From NCBI RefSeq assembly GCF_026210795.1, contig NC_089455.1, positions 1,860,001 to 1,924,000 of the forward strand: DNA of 64,000 nt, read 5' to 3'. Below, one piece after another: positions 46,321-58,220 of the stretch (positions are counted from its first letter, which is position 1; the number at the start of each line of letters is the position of its first letter). This DNA comes from Rhizophagus irregularis. Lineage: Eukaryota; Glomeromycota; Glomeromycetes; Glomerales; Glomeraceae. A program made the translations under genes and the position numbers. The notes under the pieces were generated by a model. It worked only from the letters and a program-made list of their open reading frames with translations. It was not told the DNA's origin and ran no database searches.

Positions 46321-48718
46321 TCATTGCGCGTCGTCCATATGTAAATCAGAATCTGAATTATTATTGTCGCCGACCGTTGATTTTGATGGTTTTTCTTCTC
46401 CTTCCTTGTTATGGTCTTCATCATTTTCGGTGGTGTTGCCAGTTGCTGGTGTTGTCCCTCTACTAACTTCTTCTTCTTCTTCATCATATTCAGTGATTAA
46501 ACCCTGATCGATATCAGTATCGAATATTAAATCTTGTTGTTGTACGATATAAGACCATTCGGGAGCATTCGACGGATGTGGTCGGTCGTATTTTTGTACC
46601 TCGTCATCGTATCTACATTCGCGTATTAATTTCGACTTATTTGACGAGTGTACATCGAGTACATTTCGTAGCAAATTTTTAAGCTGAAGAAACAATAAAA
46701 TATAAAAATTAAATCCAGCGATTCGTCTGAAAAATCAAGATTCAGAAGTTCTAACCTCATCAGATCTCCACGAATAGTCGTAAATAGCGATTATGGACTT
46801 TGTTGGGTCTTCTTCGTCTGTCTCGCTTATTTCTGGAGAATGAAATAAGCGATTGGATAACATCTTTAGTAATCTACGCTTATCATATTTTGTTATCCGT
46901 TCATCGTCAAAACTATATAATCTCTTTGCCGCCTTAATTCGGCGGATTTTCTTCTAAAATATGTTATAATTTGAATAAAATTCAATACATAATCGGAATA
47001 AAATTCAGCATAATAATTATAAATCATTACTAACGTCGTGTACTCGATTGTTTGAGTGCACCCGGTGTTTATTTTCATCAGCTTTTCCCCTATCCATTAA
47101 TCTTTGATGAGAACGACGAGACTTGTGGAGACAACCCAACCATTTTGTAAGTTGCTTATTCGAAGCGGGAAAACACGGAGCAAGGGCTGAACGCAATTCA
47201 GGGACTAGCTTACGACGAATCTTGAGATTTTTCACGCTATTGAACGTTTCATTGTAATCTAGTCCTCGAGTTTCATCGATGGTTTTCAAAATAGACTTCA
47301 TTTCAGCCTAAATATAACAATCAAATAATGATAACCGGTACTTAATTACTCAATACTGCAATTTTAAATAACTGAATCAGACAAATAAAATTAATATACC
47401 CTAGCTTCTTTTTCGTCGTACTCATCATTATTGTTAGAACCAGACCGTTCTTCCTCCGATTCTTCCTCGTATCGCTCGGACTTTTTTGTCTTAATTCTTT
47501 TTTGACGTTTTGCCGGCTGTTCGAGATCCGTCTGCCTATGAATGGCTTTAGGCAGACGGATTCTCGAATACCTGTTTAAGCTTTCGCGTAGATCGTCATT
47601 CTCATCTGCAAAGGCCTCGTTTATTCAAGTCAAAAAATGATTTTCGTCGAATAATCGGTTATTTTCGCGTTGAAGCTTTGCATTCTCTACTTGTACTTCT
47701 TCAATTTGTTTCTTTAATTTTAGATTTTCTAAATAAAGAATTTTATTAATAGTAATATTTTTTTACGAATAATTCTGAATTTATACGAATGAAGTCAAAA
47801 TCGTACCTGCTTCTAAATCAGTATCGTCGTCATCGATCATCCTTTCATTACCTTGATCGTCTTTAACCACTAATACGAATTTTTGTGGAATTCGAATATT
47901 CCCATATCGTTTTTTCATTTCCGATAACATCTCTTGTTGATCTATAAAAATTATTAATTATCGTACATGTCAATCAGCAATTTTCCACAATTCAATTACC
48001 TTTAGGAATATTTGGCGGTTCAATTTCTATAACCTCATCGTCAGACTCTTCTTGAGTCGGCTTAGTCGACTTTGCAGATTTGAGGATCGACTTGATGGGT
48101 GACGATTTGCTAGTCGACTTATTGGTTTTGTCAATCGTCTCATTCGGATTACTTTCTTCTTCTGTTCTTCCCCGTTGACGATTAGATCCTTCGTCAGGTA
48201 TTTCTTCTTGAAACCTTTGCTGCTTTTGTTTGTTTGACTTGGTGGAGTGACGATTTGCTAGTCGACTTATTGGTTTTGTCACTCGTCTCATTCGGATCAC
48301 TTTCTTCTTCCGCTCTTCCCCGTTGACGATTAGATCCTTCGCTCGGTGTTTCTTCTTGAAACCTTTGCTGCTTTTGTTTGTTTGACTTGGTGGGTAACGA
48401 TTTGCTAGTTGACTTATTGGTTTTGTCACTCGTCTCATTCGGATTACTTTCTTCTTCCGTTCTTCCCCGTTGACGATTAGATCCTTCGTCAAGTGTTTCT
48501 TCTTGAAACCTTTGCTGCTTTTGTTTGTTTGACTTGGTGGGTGACGATTTGCTAGTCGACTTATTGGTCTTGTCACTCGTCTCATTCGGATTACTTTCTT
48601 CTTCCGTTCTTCCCCGTTGACGATTAGATCCTTCGTCAGGTGTTTCTTCTTGAAACCTCTGTTGCTTTTGTTTGTTATTTTTTTTATTGTTTTTTTTATT
48701 ATTGCTATTATTTGACAT
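46321..48718 (-). CDS. Accessory (TnpA-like?) gene of CACTA element M, six exons
   Basis: Exons with consistent GT...AG borders: 48718-48000, 47941-47807, 47728-47400, 47307-47035, 46953-46756 and 46683-46321. Exon 1 starts MSNNSNNKKNNKK and carries about four copies of a 49-residue hydrophilic repeat (QRFQEET, SNRQRGRTEEESNPNE, TSDKTNKSTSKS). Exon 3 encodes a coiled-coil-like LKLKKQIEEVQVENAKLQ segment and a basic nuclear-signal-like stretch (AKRQKRIKTKK). Exon 4 is exactly 91 codons. Exon 5 has KKIRRIKAAKRLY and HSPEISETDEED. Exon 6 ends in an acidic tail. Two lesions: a one-base insertion at about 48245, tolerated because the repeat is open in two frames, and a TGA in exon 3 (TTGACTTGAATA) that looks like a former CGA. 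Probably nuclear; a subterminal-repeat-binding partner of the transposase is inferred from CACTA biology. Confidence 0.75.
48100..48680 (-). repeat. 147-bp coding repeat in exon 1 of the accessory gene
   Basis: Four copies of a 147-bp unit (49 codons), open in two of three frames on the minus strand. One frame gives the polar QRFQEET repeat; the other gives a basic repeat (GFKKKHLTKDLIVNG, KKKVIRMRRVT). The last copy is in the frame that leads into the conserved downstream exon. Confidence 0.85.
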
Positions 48719-48789
48719 TTTATATTCACTCAATATTCGTTTAAAAAATCGAAGCGGGTTCAATATCGTCATATCGTCCTATTTATAAA

Positions 48790-50715
48790 TTTAAAAATCA
48801 TCAATTAATTAATAAGAAAATCGTTAGCGTTACTGCGTTGATTTCTCGATTGAAAAATCAACTATAAATCATAATAAAAAAAGACAAATCAATTAATTAA
48901 TAAGAAAATCGTTAGCGTTCTACTGCGTTGATTTCTCGAGGAAAATCAACTATAAATCATAATTAAAAAATCAAATAAATTAATTAATAAGAAAATCGTT
49001 AGCGTTCTACTGCGTTGAATTCTTGATTGGAAAATCAACTATAAATCATAATTAAAAAATCAAATAAATTAATTAATAAGAAAATCGTTAGCGTCCTATT
49101 GCGTTGATTTCTCGAGGAAAATCAACTATAAATCATAATTAAAAAATCAAATAAATTAATTAATAAGAAAATCGTTAGCGTTCTACTGCGTTGATTTCTC
49201 GAGGAAAATCAACTATAAATCATAATTAAAAAAGACAAATAAATTAAAATTACGAAAATCGTTAGCGTTCTACTGCGTTGATTTCTCGAGGAAAATCAAC
49301 TATAAATCATAATTAAAAAAGACAAATAAATTAAAATTACGAAAATCGTTAGCGTTCTACTGCGTTGATTTCTCGATTGAAAAATCAACTATAAATCATA
49401 ATTAAAAAATCAAATAAATTAATTAATAAGAAAATCATTAGCGTTCTACTGCGTTGATTTCTCGAGGAAAATCAACTATAAATCATAATTAAAAAAGACA
49501 AATAAATTAAAATTACGAAAATCGTTAGCGTTCTACTGCGTTGATTTCTCGATTGAAAAATCAACTATAAATCATAATTAAAAAATCAAATAAATTAATT
49601 AATAAGAAAATCGTTAGCGTTCTACTGCGTTGATTTCTCGAGGAAAATTAACTATAAATCATAATTAAAAAAGACAAATAAATTAAAATTACGAAAATCG
49701 TTAGCGTTCTACTGCGTTGATTTCTCGATTGAAAAATCAACTATAAATCATAATTAAAAAAGACAAATCAATTAATTAATAAGAAAATCGTTAGCGTTCT
49801 ACTGCGTTGATTTCTCGATTGAAAAATCAACTATAAATCATAATTAAAAAAGACAAATAAATTAATTAATAAGAAAATCGTTAGCGTCCTACTGCGTTGA
49901 TTTCTCAATTGACAAATCAACTATAAATCATAATTAAAAAAAACAAATCAATTAATTAAAATTAAGAAAATCGTTAGCGTCCTACTGCGTTGATTTCTCA
50001 ATTGACAAATCAACTATAAATCATAATTAAAAAAACAAATCAATTAATTAAAATTAAGAAAATCGTTAGCGTCCTACTGCGTTGATTTCTCAATTGAAAA
50101 ATCAACTATAAATCATAATTAAAAAATCAAATCAATTAATTAAAATTAAGAAAATCGTCAGCGTCCTACTGCGTTGAATTCTTGATTGGAAAATCAACTA
50201 TAAATCATAATTAAAAAAAACAAATCAATTAATTAAAATTAAGAAAATCGTTAGCGTCCTACTGCGTTGAATTCTTGATTGGAAAATCAACTATAAATCA
50301 TAATTAAAAAAAACAAATCAATTAATTAAAATTAAGAAAATCGTTAGCGTCCTACTGCGTTGATTTCTCAATTGAAAAATCAACTATAAATCATAATTAA
50401 AAAATCAAATCAATTAATTAAAATTAAGAAAATCGTTAGCGTCCTACTGCGTTGAATTCTTGATTGACAAATCAACTATAAATCATAATTAAAAAAGACA
50501 AATAAATTAAAATTACGAAAATCGTTAGCGTTCTACTGCATTGATTTCTCGATTGAAAAATCAACTATAAATCATAATTAAAAAGACAAATCAATTAATT
50601 AATAAGAAAATCGTTAGCGTCTTGCGTTGATTTCTCGATTGAAAAATCAATTATAAATCATAATTAAAAAGACAAATAAATTAAAATTACGAAAATTGTT
50701 AGCGTTCTACTGCGT
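48790..50715. repeat. Central satellite of element M (about 22 units of 85-95 bp)
   Basis: Each unit contains AATCAACTATAAATCATAAT, a run of A, AATTAATTAATAAGAAAATC, GTTAGCGTTCTACTGCGTTG and a short palindrome TTGATTTCTCGATTGAAAAATCAA-like. The array fills the space between the two divergent genes and contains no gene. Sub-types (CTCGAGG, CTCGATTG, CTTGATTGG, CTCAATTG) are grouped along it, as expected from local duplication. Confidence 0.9.
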
Positions 50716-51238
50716 TAAAATTTGATATACTTTAATGCGGCAAGTTATACTTTGTCGAAATTTGCAGTAAAATCGAAAATATATTGTTATTATAGCAATA
50801 CCACTTCGATTAATACAAAATTGTTACTTTTCAACTTTCGCTAAAATTTACAGTTTCTTTTGATAAGGTTTGTTTGGCATCCGAAAATGATAAAGGGATG
50901 ATAAAGTGATTATCTTGTAAATAAAAGTTATTTTAAAATAAAATAAGCTTTTTATTTTAAAAATAAGCTTTTTATTGTAAAATAAGCTTAAATCATATTG
51001 CAATTTTTAAAAGTATATTAATTAGAAAATTCGCAAATTTATTATATAAAATTGCCAAATTTGCGAAAAAAAAATATTAAATCCTAAAAAATTATTGAAA
51101 TAATCATAGAAGCCAGGATTACATTAATTATACATACAAATTATACAAATTTTGTGTTATTCCAAATTTTATAAAAATCGGCCTTTTTACAAATTTGGAT
51201 TTTGCCAAACTCATTAAACTTATTCAAATACTAAACAA
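50716..51238. promoter_or_regulatory. 5' region of the element M transposase
   Basis: AT-rich leader between the satellite and the transposase ATG. AAATAAGCTTTTTATT words repeat at about 50937-50990. No specific promoter element can be named. Confidence 0.35.
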
Positions 51239-54200
51239 ATGAGCAGAAAAAGGTCAGTCTCTAGTATACTTGACGATCTTGATGATGAAGAATCACCTTC
51301 AAATCAGCCATCTTCTACTCGTAGAAATAGATCAATTTCTGGTATAATAAACGAAGAAATAGTATCTTCTGCTAGACCAACAAGTAATAAAAGAAAACTA
51401 GTAGTTTGTAATTGTCCTGATTGTGATGGCAACTTGGTGGATTCTCGCACAAAAGAAATTCACGATTCTAGACATCAAGAATACCAAGATTCGCAAGGTA
51501 CAATTTCGTCTCAAGTTCGTCAACTTGAAATAGGTGAAATATCAATACCCGCTTCAGCTGGACGAATGATTGACGAATCTATTAGACAAGAATCGGAAAA
51601 ATCAGATAACAGTAATCAAGATGATGTTGATGATGAACATCAAGATGTCGAATTTAACTTCTTACCTCGACAACGTGCAAGAAAGTATACAAATCGTCCG
51701 GAAATTTCAGAAGATCCAGAAGATTCATCATCATCCGAATATACTACAGAGGAAGATATCTACAGTGATACATTGTCTATAGGCAGTGAATCAGATAATG
51801 ATCCAATTTCTGGAATTTCTGAAATTTTTGAAGACTATTCACCACCTAGTTATGAACCATTTCAAAACCCACCATATTTAGAATCGAATTATGATCGATT
51901 TTTATGGATTTTACTTTGGATAATGAACTTTCGAACAAGATTCAATATCGCAGAGACAGCTACTGAGACTCTAATAAAATTTATGAAATTGGCCCTGTGC
52001 GAGTTCAGTAGTGACGATTTTAATGATTTCCCAGATTCGCTTTCTTAACAAGAAAGAAGGCTTGGATTAAATGACCAATTTCATAGTTTTGTACTGTACC
52101 GAAATGTCACAAATTGTATAAAAAAGAGGAAGTGGTAGATTTCAAACAAGAGGACAATCCTGCTATAATGAAATGTCAACACATAGAATTTCCCAATTCT
52201 TCAGTTCGCAGATCACGTCTTTGCAATACGGCATTGTCTGAAAAAATTAGCGCATCGACAAATCGAACAATAATACGACCTAATTTAATGTATCCGTTTG
52301 CTGGAATCAATCAACAACTTGCCACTATGTTTTGTCGGCCTGGGTTTGAAAATTCTCTCCGACATTGGGCTAATCGGTCGAATTTTGATAATATTTTGAC
52401 CGATATATATGATGGGCAAGTGTGGAAGAATTTTAAAGAATCGGACAATGAAGATTCGCCAAATTTTTTCAGAAGCGAAGTGGCCGATTCTCATCTTGGC
52501 TTGATGCCGAATCTTGATTGGTTTCAGCCATATGATAGTACCATTTATAGTATCGGTGTCATATACGCCGCTATATGCAATTTGCCACGCGATATCCGAT
52601 TTAGACGTGAAAATTTATTGACTCTCGGCATTTTACTTGGGCCAAAGGAGGTCAGCCTACATAAAGTGAACCACTATTTAGCACCAATAGTTAACGAATT
52701 GGAAACACTCTGGGCTGGGTTAACACTAAATCGTACTTATGAATGCGAAAATGGAAAGAGAGTTCGTGGCGCTTTAATCTTAGTATCATGTGACATTCCC
52801 GCCGCAAGAAAAATTTGCGGTCATGTTTCTGCCTTAGTTTCATGTCACAGGCAATGAAAAAAGCAAATTATGAAAATGGGCAGCATAATTTTGCTGGAAT
52901 GGATGATGTAGGGTATTCTGCTCGAGATTCGAATGAGCACCGGCAAAACGCACTAGGTTGGCGAAGATGCAACTCAGACGCTGCTAGAAAGCGCTTCGTC
53001 AAAGAAACTGGCGTTAGATGGTCCGAATTGTTGCGTCTATCATATTTCGACCCTATTAGATTTATTACAGTCGATCCAATGCATTGCTTATTTCTGGGCA
53101 TTGCGAAGTGGATAGTAAAACGAATTTGGATCGATGGGGGTATTTTGACACCAAATTCTTTGAACAAAATTCAGAAAAAGATGGACGAGTTTCAGATACC
53201 ATCCGATTTAGGTCGAATTCCAGGAAAAATTCATAGTGGAGAGGGATTCACCAATTTTACAGCTGATCAGTGGCGAATATTCTTTACAATTTATTCAACT
53301 GTATCACTTTGGGAACACCTTTCAGACGTAGATAGAAAAATCCTGAATCATTTTGTCAGGGTTTGTTCGATTTTGGTAAATCGGATTCTAGAATCTAATT
53401 TGGTGGATGAAGCCCATAGAAGTCTTATCGAAATAGTCAAGCTCATTGAGAATCACCACGGCAGAGATAAGATCACACCGAATTTTCATCTTTCTCTGCA
53501 TTTGCGTGATTGCTCATCTGATTATGGACCATTATATGCGTTCTGGTGTTTCGAACGTATGAACGGTATTTTAGGTAAATATCCGTTAACGATTTTTTAA
53601 CGATTTTAACGATTTCAATATTAGCTTATAATTTATTGATTTCGCACTTTTAGGTTCGTTACCAAACAGCAACAGGAAAATTGAGTCTGAACTTATGCGT
53701 CGATTAATGTTTGATAAACAAATCGAAAATATCGTAAGTTCAGGTATCGAAGTAAAAGGTCTTGAATTGCTAAACAGTCAGCGTACTATCGGGTCCCTTT
53801 CAGTTACTGATGAATTTTCGTCAGATGAGATGCATCGATTTTGGCTGAATTCACAAAATATTAAAGATTCACAGATTTCTGGCAAAGAAGGCTTCCCAGG
53901 TGAATTTCTTAAGCCGGTATTTCATAATATACTACTTTCAAGTGAAATATTAAATTTAATGGTCGAATATTACAATGCGACTTACGAATCATTTGGATTT
54001 CGGAGGCCTCTTGTAGAAGGTTTAGATAACGATATAATAATTAGGGTCAAAATTAACCAATTCGGAAGGTGTCGGATTGGTTCGAAGTCTTTGGATCGTC
54101 ATTATCGTTAAGACATGTAAAAAGTTCGTACGTCTTAGCGAAATTTATTACGGATGATGAAGATGTCGACACCTACCCAGGTCAAATTCAGTATTATTTT

Positions 54201-54485
54201 ACTCACGTAGTAGACTTTCCGGATGGTCCCGTCGAACATTTTCTAGCATACGTTCGTTGGTATAAACACGCAAATTCAACCAATATTCGATACTATTTCA
54301 GCAGTGATGAAATTTGTAATGTTGAGTTGTGGAATACCGAATTTTATCCAATAAGTCGTGATTGTATAATACCTGTGCATCATATTTTAAGTAGATTTGT
54401 ACCAGTAAGTTACCAAATCTCAAACCGGCAAAATGCAAGAGAGTATTTAGCCGTAAATCCAATTAGTAGAAAATACCAATTATAA
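51239..54485 (+). pseudogene. CACTA/Plavaka-type transposase of element M
   Basis: Near-complete gene of about 1,050 codons. Order: basic Ser-rich N-terminus; C-x-C-x-x-C motif at residues 57/59/62 (CNCPDC); acidic region; zinc-ribbon-like VPKCHKLYKK near 52100; core domain with LTLGILLGPKEVSLHKVNHY near 52640; hallmark TVDPMHCLFLGIAKWIV near 53065; GEGFTNFTADQW near 53240; HLSLHLRDC; FERMNGILG ending at a GTAAAT donor (53575), with the next exon starting GSLPNSNRKIESELM at 53653; and a C-terminus with ISRDCIIPVHHILSRFVP. Lesions: a TAA at about 52046, frameshifts near 52090, 52852 and 54075. The PMHCLFLG box and the order match the transposases of fungal CACTA-related (Plavaka/KDZ) elements, which cut and paste DNA in the nucleus. 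Its CACTG ends and 3-bp TSD agree. Confidence 0.88.
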
Positions 54486-54589
54486 ACTTATAAGTTTTAG
54501 ACATAAATTTATAATAAATTGAGTAATTGACTATAAATTTGGTGTTGATTTTTCTGAATTTCTGAATTTTAATGACAAATCATGTTTTT

Positions 54590-55200
54590 CAAAAATTAAT
54601 TTTGATGACTTTTTTTGTATCAATCAGCCGTCAATCAAATATAATGATTTTTTGCCGAATTTTTATTGAATTTTTATTGAATTTTTATTGAATTATCAAT
54701 TTTCCATAAATTGGAAGTACATATTTGAATATTGGGCAAATTTTAGGTTGATTTGTCATTTTGTCTGATTTTTTTTGATTTCAACCAGCATCAATCAGCC
54801 GTCAATCAAATATAATAATTTTTTTCTGGATTTTTATTGAATTTTTATTGAATTTTTATTGAATTGTCAATTTTCCATAAATTGGAAGTACATATTTGAA
54901 TATTGGGCAAATTTTAGGTTGATTTGCCATTTGTCTGATTTTTTTTTTGATTTCAACCAGCATCAATCAGCCGTCAATCAAATATAATGATTTTTTTCTG
55001 GATTTTTATCGAATTTTTATTGAATTTTTATTGAATTGTCAATTTTCCATAAATTGGAAGTACATATTTGAATATTGTGCAAATTTTAGGTTGATTTGCC
55101 ATTTGTCTGATTTTTTTTTGATTTCAACTAGCATCAATCAGCCGTCAATCAAATATGATGATTTTTTTCTGGATTTTCATTAAATTGTCCGATTGGCATC
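54590..55200. repeat. Right subterminal repeats of M (about 170 bp, 3.5 copies)
   Basis: Units begin near 54622, 54791, 54962 and 55135 with ATCAATCAGCCGTCAATCAA and include TTTTTATTGAA tandem words and TTTCCATAAATTGGAAG. They differ from the left minisatellite, although both contain TTTATTGAATT-like words. Confidence 0.85.
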
Positions 55201-55291
55201 AATCAGATGTGCCAATTTGTAATGTCAGTCGATTTTGGTCTGATTTTTAGCTGATTTTCCATATGTCCGATTTTTTTGATTTCGACCAGTG

Positions 55292-55718
55292 TCTGCAACT
55301 ACAGATCTATTCTTACGAATCTTTAAAGGTAGTGCATACACTTGATCTTTCTGGATTGCCTCAACTGGAGACATACCTAGCAGTCGAGTATTCGAATTGT
55401 TTAACTTATTCACAATATCAGAAAGGTTCTTAATCCAGGCAGTATTCACACCTTCTGTAAGGAGTTCCTTTGCATCCTATATTTTAAATAGCCTTTCTGC
55501 TAAAGTTTGATTATATCATTTAACAATAGCTTGACTCTTATGAGTAGTACCCATCCGAATACATACATCTTTTTTATCCATTAGTCAGATAACTTCATCC
55601 TTAAATTCTGATCCCCCATCTACTTGTAAAACTTTTGGCTAAATAAGTGGGCAGTCTGCTTTACTATAAATCTTTTTAAACGCTTTAGCAATATGTGCAG
55701 AGCTGCAATCTTCTAGAG
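55292..55718 (-). pseudogene. Retroviral-type integrase, core fragment (b)
   Basis: Minus-strand DDE integrase core: DCSSAHIAKAFKKIY, LQVDGGSEFKDEV (second catalytic Asp), MGTTHKSQAIVK followed by YNQTLAERLF (region of the catalytic Glu, here replaced by a stop: VK-stop-YNQ), then NTAWIKNLSDIVNKLNNSN and GMSPVEAIQKDQVYALPL. This is the arrangement of integrases of LTR retroelements and of Ginger/Polinton-type DNA transposons; I cannot decide between them. There are at least four in-frame stops. Element K1 inserted on its upstream side and element M on its downstream side, both with exact TSDs and frame continuity. Confidence 0.85.
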
Positions 55719-57703
55719 TAGGGATTGGAATCGATTCCCATTATTAAAATCGATTCTAAAATCGATTAATCACGATTAATCGTTTTGCAAATACTGATTT
55801 TTTTAATACTATTTATAATAGGTGTATTTAAACACATATCACGTGATTACAAAAATTACAGTAATCGAAGAACAAATTTCCTTTTTTGGAAATTTGTACA
55901 ACCTTGTGCGATAGCAACTTGAATTTTATAGGAGACAAAATTTCCTTTTTAGGAAGTTTGTGTTCTGTTACATGATTCGCGAGCGGAATTATGAATTTGG
56001 CCAAAATTAACTATTATGAACAAATAATAATTTACGGCCAAATTAACGAATTTCCCCAGTATCACCGTAGAAAAATGTCACATTCACGTGATCATATTTT
56101 ATTCATCACAACCGTCACACCTCACTGCGTTTCCATTTTTTATAAATATCTGAGGGACTTAGTTTTTTTCGAGTAGGCAAAACCTTATTTATCACCCCTT
56201 ATTCGTCACTGTTTTATCGGAAAATTTTTTGGGGTGCAGAACTGCGGAGATCTGTAAAATTAGCAGATCTCCGCTTTTTTTTTTGTCATTTTTTGTGTAT
56301 TTCTGCGAAGTTCTGCAAACTTTGCAACTTCGCAGATAATTGAATATTTTTATCTATAAAATCAGCAAAATTCTGCAATTTTGCAGAATTTTATTTAACA
56401 GAAAATTTAAAACATGCCAGTTTTGTGAAGTTCTGCGAAATAGCAGATCTTCGCTTTTTGTCCTTTTTTTTGCAAAACTCTGTGAAATTCTTTAACTCAA
56501 AATTGCGGGTTTATAATTGCGTTTAAACTTTGAGTAACTAACTAATTAAACTTTTCGATTTCAATTAGTAATTAAGCTTAATTAAGCTTTTCGATCATTT
56601 CCGTTGACAATTTATTTTCGCTAAAGTTTTTTAATAGTTTTTTTTTAATACTTTCGTTAAAGTTTTTCAACAAATTTACAAATTTTATTTTTTAAACTTT
56701 CTGACTTTACTTTCGTTAAAGTTTTCCAGTAATTTTTAAAACATGTATTTATTTAACAAATAACGATTTACTTTGCCAAACCTTGAAACTATATGAACTT
56801 CTTGATTAATTGAACTGATTGGTATTGTGTTGTATTCTTTGGTGTAATACAACTGCGGATACCCATACAGTTCGGATTCCTCCATAATAATATCAAACCA
56901 ACGAACCAGAGCAAGTTCATATGGCTCTTTGAAAAAACCTCGGAAGAATTTAAATAATAACAACACCTTATAAAAAAAATTGATTAATGACATACAACAC
57001 TTTATCAATCTTAATCATTCACTTACTTTTCCATACCAAGCTCCCTCATCCGAATTGTATTGCTCTTGATCTTTCGCAGGAGTTACCGCAATATTACCAA
57101 ACTATTCTTTACCTTGGAATTCTCCTGTCGTTCTTAAAATATGTTTATCTTCCAGGTGTACTGAATCATAAATTTTAATGTAAAATTCGTCACTTTCAGA
57201 CTCCTGCGAAGATGTGTCCAGAAAGGTATCTAAAGTTGAAATTAATTGCGATAACCCTTCAATGAAGTTTGAATGTGGTGGATTTTCAGATTTTTTCAAC
57301 GATTTTATTTTTTGGTCGATATTATCTAATATTAGTTTCCAAAGTACTTTTCCAAATCCTTTGGCTTTACGATGAATAACTTTTTTAGCAGAAGATGTCA
57401 ATTCTTTGTGTTTTACCTATAAAAAATATTATTAAATGTATGTATATTTCAAAGAAATTGATTTCAGTCATATCGGATTCAACTAACAGCGTTCACCAAT
57501 TGTCTCATTACGTCTTTTCTGTTTGATAACTGATATGGGGTTTTGACATATGATTTGTGAAGGGTTTCGTACGTTTTCGTTAACAACCCATTCAATGCAC
57601 CATATTTTCTAATAGCAGGCACTGAAAATAATCAAAATAAATCAGGATAAAATCATATACTGTATGTTTACTAGCATCCTACCAGGACCTGGAAAAATAT
57701 ATA

Positions 57704-58220
57704 TAAAGGTTACCGCCAAAAAATCAAAAAAAAATAGGAATGCGAACCATAATATGATTGGTTGTTTTGCTGTTTCTTCGCGTTTCTTTATTTCAAATAT
57801 AGTAACACTGGTAAAAAAATGATTTATCCTACACATATCTTACACATATTGGGTACTCAAAATGTAGAAAATTATACACAAATAATACACATATCATACA
57901 CATATCGGGTACTAATATATATATCATACATATATCAGGTACCTGATAGGTATACTATATATATAAGTACCCGATATGTATATAATATGTGTATTATTTG
58001 TGTATGATTTTCTACATTTTGAGTACCCGATATATGTAAGACATGTGTAGGATATGTGTAGGATAGACCATTTTTTTACCAGTGTAATAGGGCCAAGAAA
58101 GGAAAGATTTTCACAAAAAAATTCTTATTGTTGCGAACCAACATGTGACTTTTACTAATTAATTTGGCGGTGACCTTTTTGAAAATTAATTATAGCCTCA
58201 AATCATGTTTGGCGGTAACC
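57704..58220. mobile_element. Possible MITE with GGTTACCGCCAAA ends in intron 4, containing B3
   Basis: GGTTACCGCCAAAAAAT at about 57708 and inverted TTTGGCGGTGACC at about 58164 (and again TTTGGCGGTAACC at 58209) bracket B3. It may be an older intronic MITE. No TSD was found. Confidence 0.4.
57806..58084. mobile_element. Palindromic MITE family B, copy B3
   Basis: 279 bp, same ends as B1 and B2, 3-bp duplication TAA. It sits in an intron of the F2 transposase, so it would not by itself have stopped the gene. Confidence 0.92.

Larger units (their letters stand above)
45361..55291. mobile_element. CACTA element M, 9.9 kb, two genes
   Basis: 13-bp perfect TIR CACTGGTCGAAAT with the 3-bp duplication TCT (45358-45360 and 55292-55294). 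From the left: subterminal minisatellite, accessory gene on minus, 2-kb satellite, transposase on plus, right subterminal repeats. Both genes carry a few disabling lesions, but the ends are intact. Excision restores the interrupted integrase frame, which confirms the borders. Confidence 0.93.

Noticed and set aside
45540-50715. Tandem repeats considered as CRISPR arrays
   Set aside because: Repeats are contiguous, without unique spacers of uniform length, and no cas genes occur; the sequence is eukaryotic.
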